64,000 bases of DNA, from contig JAYGHB010000012.1 of assembly GCA_034931985.1 (NCBI GenBank), positions 1-64,000 on the forward strand, read 5' to 3'. The notes beneath the pieces are model-generated. The model searched no databases. It worked only from the letters and a program-made list of their open reading frames with translations, and had not been told where the DNA came from. The position numbers were made by a program, and so were the translations under genes. Of this stretch, positions 59,115-64,000 are shown in pieces (the first letter of the stretch is position 1; the number at the start of each line of letters is the position of its first letter). The stretch is from Halotia wernerae (lineage in GTDB: Bacteria; Cyanobacteriota; Cyanobacteriia; Cyanobacteriales; Nostocaceae).

Positions 59115-60254
59115 CTACAAAGTTTGGGCATTGCTATTAATTTGATTCCAGGTATTGATTACTTTTTGTAAACTTTGCGGGAGATTATTTTGCGAAATAT
59201 CGTTGTATTGAACCGTACCCTCACGACTGGTAAGAGTGTAGGTAATATAATCAGCTGCACCATTGGGCGCTGGGTAACTCAAATTCTTAAATTTACTAAA
59301 TCTGGTACGTTCTAACAATCTCTGAAATTGTCCTACCTCTTGCACAGCAATGCGGCGCACACTACGCTCAGAATCATTAGCATCACCAATCCGCACGCGA
59401 AGCAAACGCCCATCTTTCAGTAAAACAGTTTCGTAGGTTCTGCCAGCAAAGCCACCACTAGAGATTTGTCGAAATACTACATCTTGATTTAAAGGTGGTG
59501 GTAATTCACTTGCAGGAATCGGTACAGGTTTAATTTTGTCACAATCAGTATTTTCACTAGCCTTTTCATTTAATCTAATCACAGAACCTGTTTGATTAGT
59601 GTGATAAACCAATGTTTGGTCAACTGTGCTGACAACTACCCGCCAACCTGGAGTCAAAGCAGCGAGACACAATTCATTTATATTTCCCAACTCTAAACAG
59701 CCATCTCGCCATGTCTTCTGTTGAGCCTTAATGATATTGAGCCGAGAAATTGGTTGTTGCAAACGTCTAGATGCAGCTTGCAAAGCGGCATTTTTCACAG
59801 ATGTCGGTAAATTAACTGAGGGAGTCTGTGCCGTAGCTAAACGTAAAAAACGTCCATTGTTATTGGTATGATAAACCCAGTTTCGTTTCCCATTCGACAC
59901 CACCACCCGCCAACCAGGAACTAGGGCTTGAGTGCAGAGTTCATCAGGCTGAGGTAATTCTAAGCAACCATTGCGCCAAGTCTGTTGACTATAATCGGTT
60001 ATTTTAAGTTCTGTGGTTGAAATTCTTTCTCTACGGGCTAAGTCCCGCAGTACTGCGTTAGCTACCGGACGTGGTAGGCGATTGGTTTTAATTTTTCCCT
60101 TAAGAACTTCACTGGTTGTCTGTGTTGGCTGATTCGCAGTAGCCGCCGTAGCATGTTTGATTAGGATTAACCCACTACTAATAGATAAAATGCCAGTCAA
60201 AATCAAAGCGGTGAAAATTCGAGCTTGGTTCGTGGTACAATAATTTTTCAACAT
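59115..60254 (-). CDS. membrane-anchored protein with two WR-x-GCL repeats
   Basis: 379 residues. An N-terminal helix (FTALILTGILSISSGLILI) anchors or exports it. Two related repeats follow: STTELKITDYSQQTWRNGCLEL...PGWRVVV and PISRLNIIKAQQKTWRDGCLEL...PGWRVVV (about residues 75-145 and 155-225), each with the WRxGCL, LC and PGWRVVV elements, a pattern found in cyanobacterial exported proteins. The C-terminal domain (about 255-379) has RQISSGGFAGRTYETVLLKDG. The function is unknown. The repeat cysteines could form disulfides outside the cytoplasm. Confidence 0.7.
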   Translation of the reverse strand: MLKNYCTTNQARIFTALILTGILSISSGLILIKHATAATANQPTQTTSEVLKGKIKTNRLPRPVANAVLRDLARRERISTTELKITDYSQQTWRNGCLELPQPDELCTQALVPGWRVVVSNGKRNWVYHTNNNGRFLRLATAQTPSVNLPTSVKNAALQAASRRLQQPISRLNIIKAQQKTWRDGCLELGNINELCLAALTPGWRVVVSTVDQTLVYHTNQTGSVIRLNEKASENTDCDKIKPVPIPASELPPPLNQDVVFRQISSGGFAGRTYETVLLKDGRLLRVRIGDANDSERSVRRIAVQEVGQFQRLLERTRFSKFKNLSYPAPNGAADYITYTLTSREGTVQYNDISQNNLPQSLQKVINTWNQINSNAQTL

Positions 60255-60536
60255 AATCTTTACAGTAAAAAGCCAGTATTAGTAGTTAGCTTAGTGCTTA
60301 AAAAATTAAAAACTAATATCTAGCAATTAAGGACAAAATAGTACATTATCCCAAAACTAGATGAGTTGGGATTTGTCTTAACAACTGTTTTTTAGGACAG
60401 ATGTAACGATAGACGCTGGCGTACTGATTTTTTGTTCCTTGATATTTACGATAAATTTATATGTAGATTATATGTAGAGCGATCGCCCTTCAGCCTGTAT
60501 ACTCAAATCAATTTTTTTAATGGGGATGAAGCGAGA

Positions 60537-61034
60537 TTAGGCGCTGAGTGCTGGAGTTTCAATTAAATGATGATGAGCAACATCAAATCTAATAGTGCTG
60601 GCTGCCCAATTCTTAAAATCTGGTGCTAACCAAACTAGCTTACTAAGAATTTCGTCATTCACCCATAAAACTAAAGTAAAATGACAGTTTTTGCGAAACT
60701 CATCTCGCATTAAATTAGTACTAAGAAGAAGTTGATTAATTTCTATCACAGATTCTAAACCCTGTACCATTAAAGCTTCAGGTCGGGAATCACTTATTGA
60801 ATTGATGATCGTTGTATAAAGAGTTTCAGCACAAGGAGAAAGCATTATTTCTTGGATATCTGCTGATGAAAATTCTTTTAATGAACTCAGTACTTGCTGC
60901 TGTGCTTTAACAGAGTTACAACAAGCTAATATCAGCGAAAACTCTCCATCAGCAAGCATTATTGCCCTTGATAGTCTCTTCATGGCTGCTGTACTGTTTG
61001 CTAGGTGGTCTTGCTGATTACTTAAGTTCATCAT
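60537..61034 (-). CDS. stand-alone N-terminal domain of a TPR/ATPase-type signalling protein
   Basis: 165 residues that match the N-terminal part of large cyanobacterial TPR/NTPase proteins: SLILACCNSVKAQQQVLSSL near 34-53, ESVIEINQLLLSTNLMRDEF and FTLVLWVNDEILSKLVWLAPD FKNWAAS near the end. In those proteins a P-loop or TPR region follows; here the frame ends in ETPALSA. It is probably a truncated paralogue, or a genuinely single-domain form. Upstream on this strand is a 360-bp gap. No promoter was recognised. Confidence 0.6.
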   Translation of the reverse strand: MMNLSNQQDHLANSTAAMKRLSRAIMLADGEFSLILACCNSVKAQQQVLSSLKEFSSADIQEIMLSPCAETLYTTIINSISDSRPEALMVQGLESVIEINQLLLSTNLMRDEFRKNCHFTLVLWVNDEILSKLVWLAPDFKNWAASTIRFDVAHHHLIETPALSA

Positions 61035-61394
61035 ACCCGTGTTGTTAGTTTTTAAATTTACAATCAGTTATGTAAGATTACGATTTAAATGTTGCTTTTA
61101 TTGTCAGTAAGTAAGATATTAACCTTGTCAGAACTCTTTTTTTATAAAACCTGCTCTCATCCTAAACGTTCATGCTTAAGTAAGCAAGAGGTGTATCGTC
61201 CCACATCAATAAATTAATAAATACTGTAGTATTTATAACAATTTAATCTAAATAAGGAAATATAAAATTTAAAAGCTGATAAAGCATAATCTGATTCCAA
61301 AAATGATTTTATTAATTAGTAGGCAAAAACGCAACTTCTGTCGAAATATAGCTGTCATAATTCATGTTTTCTTGTTTTTTGTCTGTAGCAATTT
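61035..61394. other. 360-bp AT-rich intergenic region
   Basis: The gap separates the truncated TPR-type gene (minus) from the GH10-like gene (plus), which diverge, so both promoters should lie here. I see no ORF, strong hairpin, tandem repeat or HIP1 site. Its composition is unusually AT-rich. Confidence 0.5.
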
Positions 61395-62645
61395 ATGATA
61401 ATTTTTGTAAAGTGGTGTGTGAATTTTTCAAAGTGGAAAAGTCGTCCCAGTATTAAGCAAAGCTTATTTGCTGTAGTAGTGAGCTTGAGCTTGTTAGCCA
61501 CAGTGATATTATCTTTGCCTTTGAATGCTCAAATTACTTCTTCGCGATCGCTCGCAACTGAGTTAAGGGGCGTTTGGTTAACAAATATTGATAGTAATGT
61601 GTTGTTTGAGCGCGATCGCCTCAAAAATTCTTTACAACGCCTTGATCAATTAAACTTTAATACGGTGTATCCGGCGGTATGGAATTGGGGATATACACTC
61701 TATCCCAGTAAAGTAGCAGCTAAAGTGATTGGGCGATCGCTCGATCCCACCCCTGGACTGCAAGGGCGAGATATGCTCAAAGAAATTGTCACTGAGGGAC
61801 ATAAAAAAGGGTTAACCGTTATTCCCTGGTTTGAATTTGGCTTTATGGCTCCTGCTGATTCTTTATTAGCCAAAAATCGTCCCCAATGGCTGACTAGTCG
61901 CAGCGACGGTACAAAAATTGTCAAAGAAGGTACACATAATCGTGTTTGGTTGAGTCCCTTTCGCCCAGATGTACAACAATTTATTCAAGCTTTAATCATT
62001 GAAATCGTCAGAAACTACGATATTGATGGTATTCAATTTGACGACCATTTTGGCTTACCTTCAGAATTAGGCTACGATGCCTACACAGTGGCATTGTACA
62101 AAAAAGAACACGGCGGCAAAGCTCCCTCTAAAAATCCGAAAGATCCAGAATGGGTGCGCTGGAGAGCTAACAAAATTACCGACTTCATGAAGCGGGTATT
62201 TACAGCCATCAAAGCTAATAAAAAAGATTGTCTTGTTTCTGTTGCACCTAATCCCCAGCGTTTTTCCTACGAGTTTTTCTTAGCAGACTGGCAAAGATGG
62301 GAACGGATGGGATTAATCGAAGAACTGGTATTGCAGATATATCGCAATGACTTGAATGTGTTTGTTAGTGAACTAGAATATCCAGAAGTGAAAGCAGCAC
62401 AAAGTCATATACCCGTCAGTATTGGTATTTTGGCAGGCTTGAAAAATAGACCAATATCAATGGAACAGATTCAGACACAAGTGCAAAAAGTCCGCGATCG
62501 CAATTTTGCCGGAGTCTCTTTCTTTTTCTATGAAACCCTATGGAATCTTAGCCCAGAAACAGGCTTAAAGCGTCAGTCTGGGTTTCAGCAAATCTTCCCG
62601 AAACCAGCGGTTTATCCGAACTTAATCACAGGATGGAAACCTTAA
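61395..62645 (+). CDS. GH10-like/DUF187 family glycosyl hydrolase
   Basis: A 416-residue exported hydrolase. After a membrane or signal segment (LFAVVVSLSLLATVILSLPLNAQ, about 22-46), the TIM-barrel starts ELRGVWLTNIDSNVLF and continues with FNTVYPAVWNWGYTLYPS, GLTVIPWFEFGFM, YDIDGIQFDDHFGLPSELGY and CLVSVAPNPQ. This is the GHL10/DUF187 family thought to act on peptidoglycan or polysaccharide. Candidate acids are in FEFGF and QFDDHF. It ends close to a dispersed hairpin that may terminate it. Confidence 0.9.
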   Translation: MIIFVKWCVNFSKWKSRPSIKQSLFAVVVSLSLLATVILSLPLNAQITSSRSLATELRGVWLTNIDSNVLFERDRLKNSLQRLDQLNFNTVYPAVWNWGYTLYPSKVAAKVIGRSLDPTPGLQGRDMLKEIVTEGHKKGLTVIPWFEFGFMAPADSLLAKNRPQWLTSRSDGTKIVKEGTHNRVWLSPFRPDVQQFIQALIIEIVRNYDIDGIQFDDHFGLPSELGYDAYTVALYKKEHGGKAPSKNPKDPEWVRWRANKITDFMKRVFTAIKANKKDCLVSVAPNPQRFSYEFFLADWQRWERMGLIEELVLQIYRNDLNVFVSELEYPEVKAAQSHIPVSIGILAGLKNRPISMEQIQTQVQKVRDRNFAGVSFFFYETLWNLSPETGLKRQSGFQQIFPKPAVYPNLITGWKP

Positions 62646-62764
62646 AGGAGTGGGCTAAAGCCTCGCATTAGCGATCACATATTGTCTGAGGCTATTTACA
62701 TATGAAATCTTAGGGCAATAAATTCAGCCAGCATAAGCCATTTAGCTAGTAACAGAGTGTTCCT

Positions 62765-62797
62765 GTTCCCTGAGCGTAGTCGAAGGGAACACTTTTT
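62765..62797 (+). terminator. hairpin built from the TGAGCGTAGTCGAAG repeat, terminator-like
   Basis: GTTCCCT (62765-62771) pairs with AGGGAAC (62784-62790) and is followed by ACTTTTT. The core TGAGCGTAGTCGA is a dispersed palindromic repeat also found at 34915-34930 and, as TGAGCGAAGTCGA, at 63189-63201. It could end the GH10-like transcript. Confidence 0.6.
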
Positions 62798-62836
62798 ATA
62801 ACTAACTAGAAAGCGAGCGATCGCACAAATCAATTT

Positions 62837-63247
62837 ATGGCTTATATGTATATTCTAGAGTGTGCTGATAGTAGTTACTATACAGGTAGTACAAAAGATT
62901 TAGAACGTCGTCTGTGGCAACATCAACAGGGTGAGGGCGCAAACCACACGGCGAAACGGTTGCCTGTGAAGCTAGTTTTCTGTGAGTATTATGAGCGCGT
63001 GGTGGATGCTTTTGAGCGTGAGAAGCAGGTGCAAGGTTGGAGTCGGAAGAAAAAGCAAGCTTTGATTGGAGGGGATACAAATTTGTTGCATAAGTTAGCC
63101 GAATGTCAAAATGAAACTCATTACAGTAGGTTGGCTGACTTCGGTGGTGATGGCTTCGACTTCGCTCAGCCAGCAAAAGAACGCTCCCTGAGCGAAGTCG
63201 AAGGGAGCAGAGCAACAATGAAGAAATCGGAGGAATTGCTGGGATGA
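62837..63247 (+). CDS. GIY-YIG nuclease-family protein with repeat-encoded tail
   Basis: Residues 1-80 are a UvrC-type GIY-YIG domain of the YhbQ group: YMYILECADSSYYTGSTKDL, ERRLWQHQQGEGANHTAK, and AFEREKQVQGWSRKKKQALI with the Glu. The core ends near residue 90. The remaining 45 residues (GFDFAQPAKERSLSEVEGSRA) are encoded by the palindromic dispersed repeat at 63154-63208, so the natural protein probably ended earlier. The domain is small and intact; cellular role unknown. Confidence 0.8.
   Translation: MAYMYILECADSSYYTGSTKDLERRLWQHQQGEGANHTAKRLPVKLVFCEYYERVVDAFEREKQVQGWSRKKKQALIGGDTNLLHKLAECQNETHYSRLADFGGDGFDFAQPAKERSLSEVEGSRATMKKSEELLG
63154..63208. repeat. inverted pair of the dispersed CTTCGACTTCGCTCAG repeat inside a CDS
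   Basis: CTTCGACTTCGCTCAG (63154-63169) and its inverse CTGAGCGAAGTCGAAG (63188-63203) flank 18 bp, and the second copy sits inside its own GCTCCCT...AGGGAGC stem (63183-63208). The unit relates to the hairpin at 62765-62797. It lies in the 3' part of the GIY-YIG gene and adds residues to it. Confidence 0.75.
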
Positions 63248-63271
63248 GTGTGATATTAGAAGAAACAGGGT

Positions 63272-63388
63272 TTGGATTTATTCGTTCGCTACTTGGTAGG
63301 GCTAGATCGTAAGGTAGCTAAACAGGAACTAATACAGCTTGGCGTAAATAAACCAATACTAAGAAGCATTATTGTGGACTTGAGATAG
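63272..63388 (+). pseudogene. possible C-terminal remnant of a type I restriction HsdR subunit
   Basis: The 38-codon frame reads LDLFVRYLVGLDRKVAKQEL, then IQLGVNKPILRSIIVDLR and a stop. FVR-x-LVGLDR-x-A-K recalls the EcoEI-type HsdR C-terminal domain. A one-base shift near 63270 links it to an upstream EETGFG stretch. It has no start codon. The identification is tentative and rests on about 15 residues. Confidence 0.35.
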
Positions 63389-64000
63389 CTAGTCGTAAAA
63401 TTGATAGCCCCAAAATTATCAAAAATAGTACTAGCCCAATTGTGCAGGCATAGCTAATTTCCAAGTTACTGAATGCTTGTTCATATAAATAGTAAACAAT
63501 TGTTTTTGAACTATTTAGTGGCCCTCCCTGAGTCATGATGTAAACTTCTTCAAAGACTTTGGTGGCAGAAATAGCTGAAACCACCCCTACTAATGCTAGA
63601 TAAGGCTGCATCAAGGGTACGGTAATATCCCAGTGTTTGCGGATACCATCTGAGCCATCAATAGCTGCGGCTTCATACACATCAGGGGGAATTGATTGCA
63701 AACCCGCTAAATAAATCACCATATAGTAGCCTAGTCCTTTCCACACGGTGACAGCCATGACGCTGGCCAGAGAAATTGGGATAATTCCCAGCAGTTTAGC
63801 AGGGCTAGTCAGCCAGGGAATACCTTCTGGAAAAAGACCCAAAGTCTGTAAGAACTGATTAAGTAAACCCTTTTCTGCATACAACCATTTCCAAGCTATG
63901 CCCGCAACTACCATTGAAATTACTACTGGTGTATAGTAAGCTGCCCTAAACCAATTCATCCCCCGCAGTTTTTCATTTACCAAAATCGCCAGTCCCAAGG
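63369..64000 (-). CDS. carbohydrate ABC transporter permease, partial
   Basis: At least 210 residues of a MalF/UgpA-type (CUT1) permease; the 5' end lies beyond the window. The internal part GLAILVNEKLRGMNWFRAAY and PVVISMVVAGIAWKWLYAE are typical. The EAA motif that contacts the ATPase reads VYEAAAIDGSDGIRKHWDIT-VPLMQP. Three or more membrane helices follow (VGVVSAISATKVFEEVYIMT and LVLFLIILGLSILRLAI). The ATG at 63998 is internal, since relatives continue upstream. Its partner permease, ATPase and binding protein are expected outside the window. Confidence 0.88.
   Translation of the reverse strand, partial: LGLAILVNEKLRGMNWFRAAYYTPVVISMVVAGIAWKWLYAEKGLLNQFLQTLGLFPEGIPWLTSPAKLLGIIPISLASVMAVTVWKGLGYYMVIYLAGLQSIPPDVYEAAAIDGSDGIRKHWDITVPLMQPYLALVGVVSAISATKVFEEVYIMTQGGPLNSSKTIVYYLYEQAFSNLEISYACTIGLVLFLIILGLSILRLAISSPQ

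Noticed and set aside
1..64000. tRNA and rRNA genes
   Set aside because: I scanned by eye for the conserved T-loop GGTTCGAATCC and for rRNA signatures and found none; a covariance search could still find a divergent tRNA.

Overview
The window reads as the chromosome of a filamentous, Nostoc-like cyanobacterium. The evidence is the very frequent HIP1 octamer (GCGATCGC), heptameric short tandem repeats between genes, and photosynthesis-linked genes: ChlD of Mg-chelatase, the photosystem II subunit Psb30/Ycf12 and the sensor kinase NblS/Hik33. A CyaB2-type GAF-GAF-PAS adenylate cyclase and many cyanobacteria-only families (DUF2808, DUF3370, DUF4278) agree. I see no rRNA, tRNA or CRISPR array.

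Layout. 1-8.8 kb: a nuclease remnant, recJ, a 40-residue psb30 gene, a cysteine-cluster protein, a split GDT1-type transporter pair, a DUF2808 protein, and a LysR regulator divergent from ilvD. 8.8-18.9 kb: cyaB2, aspS, an FdhF/YdeP-like molybdopterin oxidoreductase, a zinc-ribbon membrane protein and nblS. 18.9-21.7 kb is a mobile-element graveyard. It holds a highly structured RNA-like leader followed by a truncated RRXRR (IscB/IsrB-type) reading frame, then broken transposases of four lineages, two of them with head and tail on opposite strands. 21.8-32.5 kb: a caspase-fold protein lacking both catalytic residues, sat, a kinase/DOMON-like pair, chlD, a Uma2 nuclease, a SigF-type sigma factor and a Bax-inhibitor-1 family protein.

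32.5-39.3 kb is one exporter module on the minus strand (membrane fusion protein, tandem ATPase, two ABC-2 permeases). It is divergent from a TetR regulator with an extra N-terminal ribbon-helix-helix-like segment, and a candidate operator lies between them. 39.3-45.9 kb is accessory: two overlapping small ORFs, a DUF4278 protein, a GNAT gene with an in-frame stop, a C39-peptidase ABC transporter that appears to lack two membrane helices, and a second Uma2 protein. 45.9-52.8 kb returns to housekeeping (DUF3370, a C15-like peptidase, hisH, rsmD, a GspC-like membrane protein, mnmG). 53.1-55.15 kb is an IS607-type element with tnpA and tnpB extensively overlapped, inserted between mnmG and mutS. 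55.2-64 kb: mutS, recR, cyanobacterial hypotheticals, a GH10-like hydrolase, a GIY-YIG protein whose C terminus is made of an inserted palindromic repeat, an HsdR tail remnant and a truncated sugar ABC permease running off the edge.

The strongest leads are two RNA-guided-nuclease-type mobile systems (the RRXRR element with its structured leader, and the IS607/TnpB element), the RHH-TetR regulator with its operator, and several genes whose protein ends are built from dispersed DNA repeats.
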